Of a DNA stretch of 64,000 nt, positions 10,479 to 23,885 are shown one piece after another. Position 1 is the first letter of the stretch. Each line of letters starts with the position of its first letter. Made by a program: the position numbers and the translations under genes. The notes beneath the pieces are model-generated. The model saw only the letters and a program-made list of their open reading frames with translations, did not search any database and was not told the origin of the DNA. Origin of the DNA: Tribonema minus. Taxonomy: Eukaryota; Sar; Xanthophyceae; Tribonematales; Tribonemataceae. Location of the stretch: NCBI GenBank assembly GCA_017506865.1, contig JAFCMP010000060.1, forward strand, positions 186,001 through 250,000, given 5' to 3'.

Positions 10479-13117
10479 CTTCATTCATTGTGTTTGAAGT
10501 TCTCGCTGGATACAAATCCCAGGCTGCATACGAGCCGATGATGCGGCGTACCAGCATTGTGTTCTTCCACCCCGAGTATTAGTTTTTCGATGTCATGAGT
10601 GTGGGGCCCTCAGACGGTCGCAGCACCTGCACGATGCGCTCGGCATAAACTTCAACTCAGCAAGGAAACGCTCAGCAAGACCGACGAAGCAACGGGGGGG
10701 GGGGCGGAGCTGGCACATCCGCCCGCACGCCTGCCTGCACTGGCACCGTCTTGCCGCTTGCTGCGGTGAAACAAGGACAGCTGCCTATGTGCAAGCAGAG
10801 GCTGAACTTCAGCTCGCATTAGCCACATTGGCGGGCCAACAACAAGGGAACCGAATCCTCGATGCCTTCATCTACTGATGTGCGGTTCTGAAACGGGCTG
10901 GCCTTGTAAAAGGGCGTTGCCTGTGCAGCGCGTGCGCTGGTGCGTGTCACATGATGCCATGTCATTGCCGGCAAACCGTTGCGATGCGCTACTTGTATTC
11001 CTCTGACCAGCGTTGGCACTGAGTGTTGTTGCCTGGGTTTGCACGACAATGTATTTGGCCACACCAACACGGCATATTTGGGGCGTTTTTGGCAACCAGG
11101 TATACGTCTTGAGCAAACCTCAACATGATAACGTGCTGCACGAAAAACGTATTATGTGGAGCATGTGGCGAGTCTGCTCGATTCCAAGCATACACTCCAC
11201 CACAAAAGGGGCACTTGAACTCAGAAATAAACTTCTAAATGCGCTTCTGTGCAACCCTGTTCTTGCCCCCGGCCGCTTGCGTTCCACGCAGCCTATATTT
11301 GGCGCGGAGCCTCTTCCTTGAGCAAGCCGGTCACCGACCTGCCTCTGGGGAAAAAAGGCATCACGAGATCATCGGGTCGTTCAGTGTGTGCAGGCTGCGG
11401 CGCGTGCGTGCCGCGCTTACATTCTTACATAATTACGTACGCTGGGCGAATCTGAGGCAGTACAGATTGCAAGGGGGCAGGGGGGGGCGGGTTAAGGGGA
11501 CATGGTCCTACGAGGACCAGTACCGGGACACACACATATCAAACAGGGGGGTGCACAAAGGCGTACCCACGTGACGCCGCGTTTGTGTCGGCTCACAACT
11601 TCTGCATAAAGGCTGTGGAACACAAACGCACATGACATGAGCTTTTGTGTGTATTCTGCGCACTTTCTGCCCCCCTGCCTGTGGAAACCACCCCCCACGT
11701 GTCGTGGTGAATCGCAAGTATTTGTGCCTGATGCCGACAAACCTGCAGGGTCACGACATTGTGCCGGCAACCCAAAAACCTGCTGCGCCGATGGTGAATG
11801 GCTGTCGAATGGCCCGCCGCAGCACAGCATAAACGGCCCTCCTGAGCTGATGTATGTATGCACTGACACCATGCCATGCGTTTAGGTACACCACGAAGCC
11901 AGGGACGATCGGGAGCAGAACATCCTTTTGTGTAGCACGTGGTGTATGCCACGCATTGTTTTCTTTACACTGGTATGCGCAGGTATGCGCAGGCGTTGCT
12001 GTGCGCATGCGCATGAGCCTGCTTTGGTGTGCCATGTTAGGGTAAGGGTTGGGGTTACGCAGCGGGCATGAACCAGTGCGATGCTGCTGCCACCTGGAAA
12101 TGCCTGTACCATGCTTGCTTCCAAACGCTCGCGTTCCCACTAGCGTCGGCTCAAACAAAGTGAACCAACACCCCCCAGAGCCAATGGGGCCTTGACAAAT
12201 GCTCAGTTGTAGGCAATCGTGCTGACCATGACAATGTGCTTATACAATGGTGCCTGAGTCAGCGGCTGCGCAGCTCGTGCGCAGTCTTCACATCACACGG
12301 AGATGGGTGCACAGCGAACCAGCATTGGACATGCAACAGCACCTAAAAACAAAGCGCGCACTGCTGTGTCTGTACACGGTTTATTTGATTTTTGTGCGTT
12401 TTTGTGATGATTGCGGGCGCCCACACAGCACAATGCAATATACGCGCCCGGCCGCTCGAAAGAGGCGCAGCAGCAGCAGCACGAAAGCGAGCGTGCTCTC
12501 GCACACCCTGCTGCACTGCGCTAGTCATGCGGCATTGGATCAGCCCAGCGGAAGCGACCAGAGCAGGGTGCTGCGGCAGCGGAGAGGCGGTGGGGCCACT
12601 GCAGCGTGTTGTGCGAGGCGCATGAGCCGTGCTCAGCAGCGACGCAGCACGTGCAGCAGCTGCGGTGCAGCGCACTCAGGGGCATGCGCGCCGCTGCAGC
12701 CATCTAGGCGCTCGGGCAACGGCCACGCAGCAGCGGCGCGCGTGCGCAGCTTCGTTGTCGGCAGCAGCGCCGCGCCACCTGCCGCCATGCAAAATACGTA
12801 CGCGACAGAGAAGTCCAAGCTGCAGTGCCGTCGATGTGCGCTCGCAGAGTGATGTAGGAGAGACGCCACGCCGCAGCAGAGGCGCATCTTGACACGCCCC
12901 TGGCCCCCAAAGAGAGCAGCAGCGGCGGCGAGCGCAGCGGCGGCGGCGCACGCCCACCGAGCGCTGCCGCCGCCGCCGCACGCAGCCGCCGCTCTGGCCG
13001 CGATTGCTGACGCTCAGGCCGTGCGCGTGCAGTGGAGCGCTGCCGCCAGGGCGCCGCCGCCGCGGCAGCAGCAGCAGCAGCAGCAGCAGCGGCGCGCGCG
13101 CAATACCTACCTACCCC
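10479..13117. other. Intergenic region, no gene recognised
   Basis: Lies between the convergent 3' ends of the MTFP1-like and CDK11-like genes. It holds G runs (10201-10215 lies just upstream; 10694-10704), an isolated telomere-like stretch near 12033, CAG-rich patches (12466-12480, 13067-13091) and AT-richer DNA. No open frame matched a family I know. Confidence 0.6.
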
Positions 13118-16100
13118 CTACCGGTGGTGCGCGCGCTCGTCCGGCGGCGCCGGCATCTCGTCCTGGCGCTTGGGCAGCGGGAACTCGTCGAACCACGCGT
13201 GCGCGAGCGCGCCGGCGGCGCTGAGGCGGCGCGTCGGGTCAAGCGTCAGCAGCCCCGTCAGCAGGTCGAGCCCGAGCTTGCTGAGCACTGGCTTGCCGCT
13301 GAAGGACGTGGAGGGGAACATCTCGGCGAGGCGCGAGGTCGCGCCGCCGCGCCACTTGAGCGTCTTGGCGCCCGAGAGCTCGCTCCAGCCGGGCCAGCGC
13401 TCCTCCGTGGGCGCGCCGAGGAGCGAGAAGATCTTGCCGAGCTGCTCGATCTCGCCCTGGCCCTGAGGGCGCGGTGGGGGTGGGGGGGGGCACGGGGGTT
13501 ATGGAACTGCCACCAGGGGGGGAGGGGGGGGGGGGAGTTGGGTGCGCTACGATGGTGAAGGAGCCACAGCAATATCTGAAGCGAACATCCATAATGACGC
13601 GAGCACCTGTGTTGGCGCTGGTGGGGTTCGCGAGTATCGTGTTGAAGTGTCTTGTTCACAATGCTGGTGTGTGCTTGCATGCGGCAGCCCAGACACCGCC
13701 GACACGAGCAGACGCGCTAGTGCGTGCTGCGTCCATCGCCGTGATGGGTGTACGCGTTCGCCCCGCAAGCGACGACATAGAACCAAGCGTAAGCGCGCAC
13801 ATCATAACTTCACTTGAGGAGCCCACTGACACAGCGACTCGCCGAGCTGAGGATGCAGCCGACGCTGCGCATTTCAACCTCCGGAAGTACTAGAGTACAA
13901 GGGGGGGCGCACATCAGAACTTAAACTTCAACTGCAACAAAAAAAACTGTCAGGAGCAGCTGCTGCGGACGCTCACACACGCCGGCCTCCCAAAACACCC
14001 AAAGTACGAGGCGACGCACTCACGCACGCACGCACGCGCCAATTGCAACTACAACTTCCGCACCTGGAACAGCGGCTCGCCGAGCAGCAGCTCGCCGAAG
14101 ATGCAGCCGACGCTCCACATGTCGACCTCCGTCGCGTACGTGCGCGCGCCGAGCAGCAGCTCGGGGGGGCGGTACCACAGCGTGACGACGAGCCGCGTGT
14201 AGGGGCGTATCGGGTCCTCATAGCGGCGCGCGAGCCCAAAGTCGCAGATGGCGAGCTTCCCCGCGCGGTTGTAGAGGAGGTTGGACGTCTTGAGGTCGCG
14301 GTGGACGTACCAGCGGCGGTGGAGGTGCTCGACGGCGCGCAGCAGCTGCAGCATGAGGCACTTGACCTCGGCCGTGCCAAAGGCCTCGCCGCGCGCCTTG
14401 AGGTGCGAGATGGTGGACTTGAGGTCCGCGTCGAAGTACTCCATGACCATGTAGATCTTGTCGAGGCTGCTGCCGGTCACCATCTCGTACACCTGCGCGC
14501 GCTCGCGCGCATTTGCACATGGTGGAGCGGCAGGAGTGAGAGACGGCGGGCGTTGAGTCGAGCGGGCGGACATGTGCATTGGGGGCGGAGGTGGGGGGGG
14601 GGGGCAAGCGGGTGTGAGGAAGCCCCTGTGCAAGGCGGTTAATCGACGCGCGAGGTGTAGAGGGTGAGCTTGTCATGCGCTGAGGTGTTGAGTGGCAGCA
14701 GAGCGCAGCGTCAGTCAGAGTGGCAGCAGACGTCATGAAGAACAATGCCGCCGTCCAACTGCGGGCAACGCAAGCGGCAGGCACAGAACGCAACTATGGT
14801 CAGTGAGCACGCGTGATAACGTTACCCAGCGGAGTTCCGCGGCACAACTGGCGGTTGCCGCAGACGTCTTGCTGTCAACTGAATGCCCCCGCGCAATGTG
14901 ATGGTGAACTCGGCGGGTGCCAGCGCTGCACGCACTCTGCGTCCTGCGTGCTGCACTGATGCGCACGGGGGGGGGGGGGGGGGGGGGGGGGGGGAAGGTC
15001 CAGCAGAGACTTGTGCGCTGCCTGCTCCCTGCGCGTTGCTCACACTAGCCTAGGTCTTACTTACCCTAGCCCCTCAATGTACAACCCTACCAGCAAGAGT
15101 CTCGAGCACTCGAAGCGCTGCAACCCCCCCCCCCCCCCCCCTTTACTGCCTGGACGCACTGTCTACCGACTAGTTCGGCGCGCTGGGAGCCTGCGCAGCT
15201 GGCTGTCGGCGCCAGCACCAGCGGCAGCGGCGCTCGAAGTGGTGCTGCGGCGCAGCTGGACAGCGGATAACGCATCGAGTGCTCCGCCGCCGCCGCAGCA
15301 GCACGGACCACGACAATGATCTGACAGGTCAACGGGGAACGGTCAGCGCAAGCAGGCGCTTGCGCGTAGCGGGGAGCGCTGGCGCGGCAGCGCTCCACAC
15401 AGTCAGCAGCAGCGCTGCGGCCGCCGCCTTGCGCTGCGCGCCAGTGGCAGGACAGAGGCGACGGCGCGCGCTGACTGTTGTGCACTTTTGCACACGGCGA
15501 AATCGCAGAGGGGTATGCAGAGCGTCGCTCGTACCGCTCTATTACTTCAACGTTGAAGTACTTTTACCAGCGCGGCGGCATTCGCCTGGAGGCGGTGCCT
15601 GGGACCACGGCGATTTGTGCGCATGTGAGGCACCGCTCAACGGTCGGCAAGAGCGCATGGCGGAGCTATCGGCAAGAGCGCATGGCGGAGCTTGCTGGAG
15701 TCAGGACTGGCAGCCGCTGGTCCGCAGAGTATGCGACGGTGACTCGGCAGCAGCAAACCACGGACGAGGCGCTGCCCACCAGACAGCACGTCGTGAGCGA
15801 CTGCACAGGGCTGGCGCACTTGCAGACGGCCAGCAAAAGCGCATACGCGCATGCCTCGCTACTCCTCAACATGCAGCCAAATGACCAGCGCACCATTTGC
15901 CACTGCCGCAAGGAGGGGGGTGGGAGGGGTCTCGCGCGCACTGAGGCGCGCGCGCGGCAGCAGTGCACAGCGCCGCGCGTGCCGCGCGTGGCAGGGCTTG
16001 ACGAGTGTGGCAGCGCGCCGCGGCGGTGGCGCCATGACGTCACAACGGCGGCACGGGTGCACGCGTACAGCAGAGGCTGATGCCTGCGCGCCTGCGCTGG

Positions 16101-19100
16101 CGCGAGTCGGGGCGCGGGGGGGGGGGGGGGGAAGAACTCACTGGCGCGCAGCTAGCCCTAGCCCTAGCCCTAATAATCACATGTACATATCACACATGTC
16201 GGATGGAAGGCGCTACTCGTGATCCCGTCTTAGACGCTACAAAAGCGTTGCCGAGCCGCAGCAGCACAGGAACCCCCTTGTTTGCGCCCCAGGAAGCCGC
16301 CGCTACTGGCAGTTTCAAGCTCAGCAGCTGTGCTCAACTTGCACCACTGTGACTACGCTGCAAGGGCGGTCAAGAGCAGCTGCGCTCGTGCCGCAATACT
16401 GCAGAGGCAAGCGCTACACATGCCGCGTAGCCGTCCCACATGCCTGCAGGCATCCGACAGCTGCACGGCGGCGCAGGTGCGGTGCTGGACCCATTCTGCA
16501 CGGAAAGGTGCCACCCGAGCAGCGTTTGCGTCTGCAAATTGCGGTGATAGCAGCGGTGCTATGAGCTGTGCACGATGCCTACACCACCCATCTTGAATCT
16601 GACCCTGCCTCTGACTCTGACAGCAGAGTCAAAGGGACTTGTCACCCCCCGCAGGATCGCCTCTGCTCGCCACCGTTGTGGTACCGAAAACGGCGACACA
16701 CGTAGAGAGTAGCCCACAATCCCCGCGCGCGAACAAGAAGGCGAGCCGACTACCACTGCAGTGCTCAGCTGAGGGCTCCGATGATGTGAAACACACCTCT
16801 CCGCCATGGCCACGACTTTGGAACCCTAGCCATAACCCTATCCCTAAATCTAACCCTACCGCTAAGCCTAACCCCATGGCCACGGCGGCTAGCCACACCA
16901 CCTTCGTCGAGTCAACTGTGACGACGCGTGCACTGGCGCGTACTGCTGATGTGCCGTTCGTGCACAGCCGCGGCAGTCTGCTGCATGTCACGGCCGCAGC
17001 ACAGGTCAGCGGCGCGGCGCGGCGCAACACTCAATGGGGGTCATAGCTACGACCCGCAACATCTATATTGCGGCCAAGAGCTGGAGCCCCCTGGGCCCTT
17101 AAACTGCAGTGATGCGAGCCCGGATTGGCATGCGCCGCTCCCGCGCAGCAGCAGCAGCAGCGCAGCGCCGCGCTAGCGGTCAAGCGCTGAGACCGGCGGC
17201 GCCTGCGCACTGTGGCGCTGCCGCTGCGATGATGCGCGCGCTGGACACGCATCAGCGCCATCGAACGGAGCATCGCTGCAGTTTCTACTGGGGACATGTA
17301 TGTACGTACGTGCGCGATGCAGCGCGCCGTCGCAAAGAGCACGTCACTAAGCGCTCGCGCACCGGCGTCTCGTGCCAGCCTGCCGCTGCAATCATGCGCC
17401 GTTTTGCCGTGACCAGATACTGCAGATTCTCTCTCTCTCTAATGCGCGTCCAAGAATCTGCAAGAGCTGGCGCTCTGGCAGTGCTGAATAGTGTTGGCAC
17501 TCGCAGCGCGCGCCCAGTGCATCCGCTAGCAACATAGCCAACAAGCCTTACATGGTTATCCGACTTCAACATTGCAGTACACCCACGCAAACAAAACGGT
17601 ACTTGCCCCGTGTTGGCAACCCCAACCTCCGGCCGGTAATTGGAGCCACCGCCACGGGGGTAGCGCGGGGGGGGGGGGGGGAGATCGCGGCGCGCGCGAC
17701 TCACACTGTCTGACTCACTCACTGACTCACTCACTCCGTTGGCCGGTGCCAAGCCGGCGCAGCCTGGTGTGGGGGCCAGAGGGCGGGTGGGGGTGTGAGC
17801 GTCGCGCGAGGGGTTGTTTGCAGAGCGCTGATTTCAAATGAGATCATCGATCTGAGCGCTTGATCTGAGCGCGACCGGCGCATCGCAAACGTCAACGACG
17901 GCACAGCAGCGGCGCTCACGTGCGAGTGCCAGAGCCGCGCACCGGTGGGCGCTGCGCGGCCCCTGCTGTGAGGCGACGCGGCGACTGAGATTGAGGCTAG
18001 TCAAGCGGAACGGTAATCATGGTTCCAGTGGCGGTTGAGACGTCGCACGTGCTCGTGAGCGCGCAAGAGGTGCGCCGCAGCGCACCGCGGCAGCGGCGCG
18101 GCAGCGGCAGCGCGCACGGCGGCCGGCGCCTCGTTGCGCAATCCTGCCGGTATTAACTTCAACTCCAAAGTCTCAGCGTCAGCGTCGCTTGCAGCGCTGG
18201 GCGCGAACGCAAAGCGATAGCGCGCCGCGCTGCGGGCTGCGAGTGACGAGGTGTCGGGTGACACGCGACAAGTTTTGTATAAGGTGAGTTGAGCGCTGCT
18301 GCTAGCCGTGCATCGCTCGGCGGCGCGCGCACGCAGCCGCGGGGCTGCGCCAGCCCGCCATCACAACTGCCGGCGGCACAGCCGTGCGAGCGGTCATCAA
18401 AGCTGCAGATCGCTCCGTCAGGCATAGAGGGACGCGGTCAAATTGATGCCAGCCAGGCACTTGAGAGCGCTGCCGCCTTGCTGGCCTCACGCATGGACGA
18501 GCACTGCTGCTGTCCAACGTTCGGCCGCAGCCACTTGGCCGGCCTGCATCCCTCGATGCCCGTCACTTAGTGCCAGCCGTGTCAATGGCACTGGGTATTG
18601 GCCTTGCGCAATGCATGTCCCGACCGTCTGACTGCCATGCGCAAACGCACATGTCCCCCACCGCAGAGTGCACCGTTATCTCTGTCGCAGGAAGCAATGC
18701 ATGGCCTCCCCCTCAGCAAAATCGAAACCCGTTACCATTCGCAAAGGCGCAGGCGTGCGCCTTGGCCGTCATCGAGAGGCAAACATGCGCGCGCATCGTG
18801 CCAAGCGCTAATGCGCAGCGATGCTCAGCACGGCGTCCAACGCGGCCGCGTCGCACACCCTCGTGGCATGTGCACATGAGTTTTGCAGTTTGTGGCGAGG
18901 GGCCGCGCGGCAGCGTAGCTCTCGGGCTTTTATGGCGCGTCTGCGGGTACTGCGATGTAACTGTTTACAGTTACCATCAAGTGGCGAGCATGGTAACCCC
19001 CTAGTCTATTCCCAACGCGGTCAGCCGCTGATGCGAAGCGGGTGGGCACGCGCAGCAGCAACGCGCGGGCACCGTGGCCCATCATTTGCGCTGTGCTGAC

Positions 19101-22100
19101 AGGAGTGTTGACCCGTATATGCCGGCACAGCGCGCCGCTGAGATGGAAATGACTGGTAAAACAGGGCACAGTGCCCATGCATTGCCGCTCTAAAAGCGAC
19201 AACAGCCTGTCGAGCTGTGGCCCACGCTCCATACAATAAGCGCCCACCCCTAGCTGCTGAGATTTGTTGCGCGACAATTGCGCAAGGCAGCGTGGTCTGT
19301 TGCGGGCGCAATGAGCGGCATGATACAAAGGTGATAGATGAGGCCCGCCGCAACGGGGTGGCATGCGAAAGTTGCGTTGGCCCAAGAACGGCAGCATGAC
19401 CTGTAATGCGTCCCCGCGCGGGCCCGGAACAGTACTGCAAGTGCTTAAGGTGCACCGCCTTGGCTCATACGGCTGGACGTCGCCCTCACTCTTGTACTTC
19501 ACACGCACACTTCACCTTTGTCGCTGAGACCCTTATCAGCGGCGCGCAGCAGCGCAATCGCACAAGCGGAGCGCGGCCGCTGCCGGAGCGCCAGTCAAGC
19601 GGCAGCATGCGAGAGGGGGCGTGACTGCCGACTGTGACTCACCCGCACGATGTTGGGGTGATGCAGACTCAGCAGCACATTGGTCTCGCGCAGCGCCGTG
19701 ATGGGGAAGCCCTCCTTCTGCGACTCCTTGTTCATCTTGACCTGGCAAACAGGGGGGAGGGGGTGGAAGAGGGGGGGGGGGGGGGAGGCAGCAGCGCACA
19801 GCAGCGAGCGGCCTTCGTCAGATGCGGCGTTCAACTGCGCGAATCAGACAGCAGCGGCGGTCGGTGCTGCTGCACGACGTTGGCGGCAGCTGCGCAGTTG
19901 CTGGCGCGTGGACGCATGCATGTGAACCGTGCTATCATCGGCAACAGCTCGTGCATTCCGTCACAGTGAACATCAGCGAACCAACACTCAGCATCCGAGG
20001 GACGCACTGAATGAGGGGGGCGGCCTGAACCACCAGTACATGGGCATATGGGCGTGCTCACTTGCGCACGGTTTCCAGTCCTGGACCGATGGCGGGCAAG
20101 CCCCCAAGCCAGATCATGTGCCGCAGGTTTGTATGCGACGCGGCGTAACGATGTGTTGCAACACCGAAACCTGTGCCCGCGGGGGGGCGCGACCGCCAGG
20201 GACATGTACTGATGGCAATGGCGCCGCCAACAAGCGACAACGACGCTTCTGAGCGTTGTGACAGCGCAACTTCACTATTGGTGAGCACAGTTCAAGTATT
20301 GAAAGCACGACGCGCCCCCATCTTCGTATGTACATGTGACATTGCGCGCTGCCCGCAGGGCGTCCATGGATTGGTGCCTCGAGCACGCGCCGACGGCGGC
20401 ATGATTGCCGCACCCAGACGTCATTATGGTCTCACGCCTCTCCACCACCGACTTGAAACAAAGATCGCCCGCCTCACGCTAGCGTCGCAGCTGCGGTCGA
20501 TCCCCTGAGCGACGTGCAGCTGAAAGCGTGACTGCAGGGAGCACAGCCAAGAGCATGGCAGCCGCCGCCGCCAGGCTGCCCCTGTGCATGTCCTCCAAAA
20601 ACGACGAGCACTGCTGCACTGCACATCATCTCCCAGCAACCCGTCACAGCACTCACAATCGCTGCCGTAATCGTCTTTGCTGCACTGCAGCAGCGCGGCC
20701 TGTGAGCGCAAACTGCGTGCCACAACCCTCACCCCCCCCCCCCATCCCCCTCCCAAACCACCCGCAACACAGCTGATACCGCGGACTTCTACTGGGATGC
20801 AAAGAGCAGCTCAGCGCTGCCCCCATCGCGCGCGCATACGGTAGGTATCGCGCCCCATGTACGTGCTCGATGGCGACCACGTCCCCCGTGACCTCGTTCC
20901 GCGCCACAGACGCCACGCCGTACTGAGCAGCGCTGCCCCATCGCGACGCATACGGTACGTATCGCGCCCCCACGCGTACCCACAAACACCATCGCGCGCG
21001 CATACGGTACGTATCGCCCCATGCCCCATGCACGCACCTGCTTGATGGCGACCACGTCCCCCGTGACCTTGTTGCGCGCCATGAACACCATGCCGTACGC
21101 GCCCTCCGAGATGTAGTTGATGCGCTCGTAATGCTCCACGCTGCGGCACCCCTGCACCAGCGGGTTGTACACGTCCAGCGGCTTTGGCGCCTCCTGCGGC
21201 TCCGGCTCTGCTGCCGCAAGCGCCTGCGAGATGCTCGTTCTGCCCTGGTCTCGCGAGAACGCGCTCCTGGTGGGGCGCGCAAAGCATACGAGTGCGATTT
21301 CAATACGTGTACCGTAATGAAGTACACGTGTACATGCTGGTGATGCGCGAACGCGCTCCTGGGTGGGGCGCAGCGCACTGACGCAACTTCAATACGCATA
21401 CCGTATACGTACATAGTGCATGTGTGTATGTTGGTCATGCGACAGCATGCGCCAGCCGGGGTTTGAGCCCAGACATGACGAAAGTACGGCATTCGTTGCC
21501 CGTGGAAGCAGATCGGCAGCGACTGATGCGTGTAGTGCAAAACATTGTGGGCCGTGACTGGCCCGCTGTGCACTATACACCTGTCACTGATGGCAGCAGC
21601 GGACCCATTGGACAGCGGTGACGGGCAAAGCGTGCAGCTATGCTGCGGCTGCTGTGTAAAGTCCAACGCACGTGACGTGCCGTATGCTGAGTTGAAGTCG
21701 TAAGCACAGCCCCCCAAGGCGGCGGTGGAAACCAGGCAGCGCAGTGCGGCGCTGACTGCAAGCTGTACATAGCTTGCCGCAACCGCAAGAGCGTATGCGC
21801 CTCGCACATGACGCTGTACGCACAGGCCTACAGGCATGTGTGTCGACGAAGAGCTGCGGACACGACTCGCGGGTGACTCGCCGTGCGCGCACCTTCGATG
21901 GCAGAGGGGCAGGTGTCACTGCTGGCACTACAGAGGGGGTGAACACTCCAGAGCGGATCGCGCTGTGCTCAGTGCGCGCTGCTCAGGCTGTCGGGCGCAC
22001 AAATTGACTGCAATCGACCAGCTTGAAGTTTCGATTGCGTGTGCTAGGTGTTTCGGCTGTCGACATCAGTGCTCGGAATCGGCCCCCTCCGTCGCTGCAC

Positions 22101-23622
22101 TCTGACGGTCATTGATGGTTCCGCAGCAAGGTCGAGCAGCTGCTACCTTTGTCTACAACAACCCAAATCTGCTATTTGGTTTTGTTGTGTTGAAGCACGA
22201 CGCCCATATACAGACCAGGTGCTGTATGTCAGAGCGTCAGTGCTGATGCTATGTGCCACGCTCAATCACATGACATGCGCGATATTGACGCTAAAGCCCT
22301 CCCCCCCTGCGCGTGCCAATAATCGAACCCCTCACCCCCGAAAACGCCGCCGCCAGGTGCACCCAGCGAGCGCAACGCCAACGCCCCCCAAACCGCCGCC
22401 AACACCGCCCAACTCACTTGAGCTCATCAATGGCGTGGCCCAGCTTCCGGCCCGCGCTCGGCGGCTCATCGTCTCCGCCCTCCGCCTCGCGCCGCCGCGC
22501 CGCCGCCGCCGCTGCCGCCGCCGCCGGCGTCCGCGGCGTCTCCGCGTCCCCGTCCCCCTGCGCCGCCGCGGCCGTCTCGCCCGCGCGCGGCGTCGGCGGC
22601 GTGTTGGGGGGGGCGTTCTCCCCCCCCTCGCCGCCCCCCACTATCTCGCCGTCCTCCGCCGCGCCGCCGTCACCGCCGCCGCGCCGCTGCTGCTGCCACG
22701 GCCGCGCGGATTCCGGCGAGCTCGCGCTGCCGCCCCCGCCCCCCCGCCCCTCCTCGTCCGAGTCCGCCCACCGGTCCTTCTTGCGCCGCCGCTCGTCTGC
22801 GGACTCCGCGGCGGCGGCGGCGGCTCGTCTCGGCGGCTCCTCCGGGCTCTCGTCCGCCCAGCGGTCCTTTTTCCGGCCACCGTCGTCGGCAGCGTCTGCA
22901 GGACGCCGCCGCGGCTCCAGCTCAGGACTTTCGTCTGCCCACCGATCTCTCCCGCGCTGTCGGTCGTCGGCGGGCTCGCCGCCGCCTCGCCGCCGCGAGT
23001 CCTCGGGGCTGGGCCTGCTGCTGCGGCCTCGAACGCTGCTGGCAGCGCTCTCCCCCCCTCTTCGCATGGATTCTGCCAGAGCTGCAAAGGCGGGATCCTT
23101 GCTGAGTGGCCCCAGGCTAAGAAGCCCGCTCCCCTTTATACTCCCCTTGCGTGCCGCAAGCTCTGATAGCTCCGAGAGTAAGGCAGAGCCCTTCTTAGCG
23201 GGGCCTGGGGCAGTGCCAGCGAGTGTTGGAGCTCCAGAGGGCTTCCCTGCAGCAGCTGCAGCGGCCATGGCCGTCGGCAGCAATGGGTTTCTTTGCCGCT
23301 CCCGTGAGTCCAGCCTCCGGCCCTGAGGAGGTTGCAAAGCAGAGGTGGCGCCATCACCTCTGGCATCCCTGCCGCGCCCTCGTTCCTTATACTTGCCACC
23401 TCCAGCGTCTCTATCCCTATCAGCACCCCGCCCGAGGTACTTGGCGCCGTTATCTCGCCTTTCTCTCTCCCTGCTGCGTGATCTGCGAGGTCGCTTGGGG
23501 TCGGGAGCTGGAGGCTCTGCTCGCCGCTTCAGGTCACCAGACTGCCGGGGGAGGTCGTCGGCGGCATCGAGGCTCTTCTTGCCGCCGCTGCTGCGGCGAG
23601 CCACCTCCCCCCTCTCCTTCAT
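13118..23622 (-). CDS. CDK11: CDK11/PITSLRE-type cyclin-dependent kinase
   Basis: Five exons in transcript order: 23622-22418, 21239-21038, 19741-19643, 14492-14064, 13462-13118. They total 2280 nt (759 aa), all in phase. Residues 1-402 are a charged, disordered arm with [10 protein letters not shown] and three [13 protein letters not shown] repeats. The kinase domain then shows the G-loop SEGAYG (about 446-451), catalytic K468 in VAIK, the cyclin-binding helix PITALRE (482-488), HRDLKTSN (catalytic D568), DFG (D586), T-loop T601 in [14 protein letters not shown], and the CMGC-type [29 protein letters not shown] and DLKTSNLL point to the CDK11/CDKG group, nuclear kinases tied to splicing and transcription. 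The helix reads PITALRE, as in CDK9, instead of PITSLRE. The start is the ATG at 23622 facing DRC5. Confidence 0.94.
14493..19642 (-). other. Intron 3 of the CDK11-like gene (5.15 kb)
   Basis: No gene recognised on either strand. It contains a 28-nt G run at 14967-14994, a G run before exon 4 near 14596, GCCCTA variants at 16152-16173 and degenerate CCCTAA units at 16822-16872. Several long open frames here are products of high GC content and show no family similarity. Confidence 0.6.
20820..21037 (-). repeat. Downstream copies of CDK11-like exon 2 3' edge
   Basis: On the minus strand the exon end ([14 protein letters not shown] plus donor) is followed by a decayed copy at about 20936-20868 reading [34 protein letters not shown] block recurs three times (about 21020-21000, 20965-20945, 20850-20826). 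The copied coding part has substitutions but keeps its frame locally. Confidence 0.8.
21249..21445 (-). repeat. Tandem duplication in the intron upstream of CDK11-like exon 2
   Basis: A unit of about 100 bp (GAACGCGCTCCTGG, GGGGCGC, TTCAATACG..TACCGTA) occurs at 21249-21345 and 21349-21445, directly beside the exon 2 acceptor. Confidence 0.75.
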
Positions 23623-23885
23623 CCTGCTGAGTAAAAAAAGCCAAGGGTTCAGGCACAGATTTGTATGGTAAACAAGTAGGGTTTGAAGTTTTTGACGTGA
23701 AACGTTTGAAGTTCAAAAAACGGTGAGTTGAGTTCTTTTGTTCTCTCGAAGCAGCTTAGCTCTACATACACGATCGGCGGCAGCTGGTGTCTTGACCACA
23801 AGCGGAAACGTATCAGTGGCCGATTTGCAACAATGCTTGGACCGAAGCGTCATTGAGAGCTGCACTGTGGTGATCCCCTGTCAGC
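23623..23885. promoter_or_regulatory. Bidirectional promoter candidate, kinase / DRC5
   Basis: The 263 bp between two divergent ATGs (23622 minus, 23886 plus) are AT-richer than the flanking exons. They hold TTGAAGT at 23683-23689 and 23706-23712, and an A run (23633-23639). An in-frame TGA before 23886 fixes the DRC5 start. The promoter role is inferred from geometry. Confidence 0.55.

Noticed and set aside
21449..21475. tRNA-like GGGTTTGAGCCC segment
   Set aside because: No cloverleaf arms or A-box could be formed around it; similar short T-loop matches near 30530 and 57243 also failed.
20653..21837. 394-aa minus-strand open frame
   Set aside because: Runs through introns in a different frame from kinase exon 2. 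Its kinase-like fragment is the decayed exon copy.
22048..23326. Two long plus-strand open frames (372 and 337 aa) opposite CDK11-like exon 1
   Set aside because: Antisense shadows. The minus strand encodes the arm of a kinase whose splice phases all agree.
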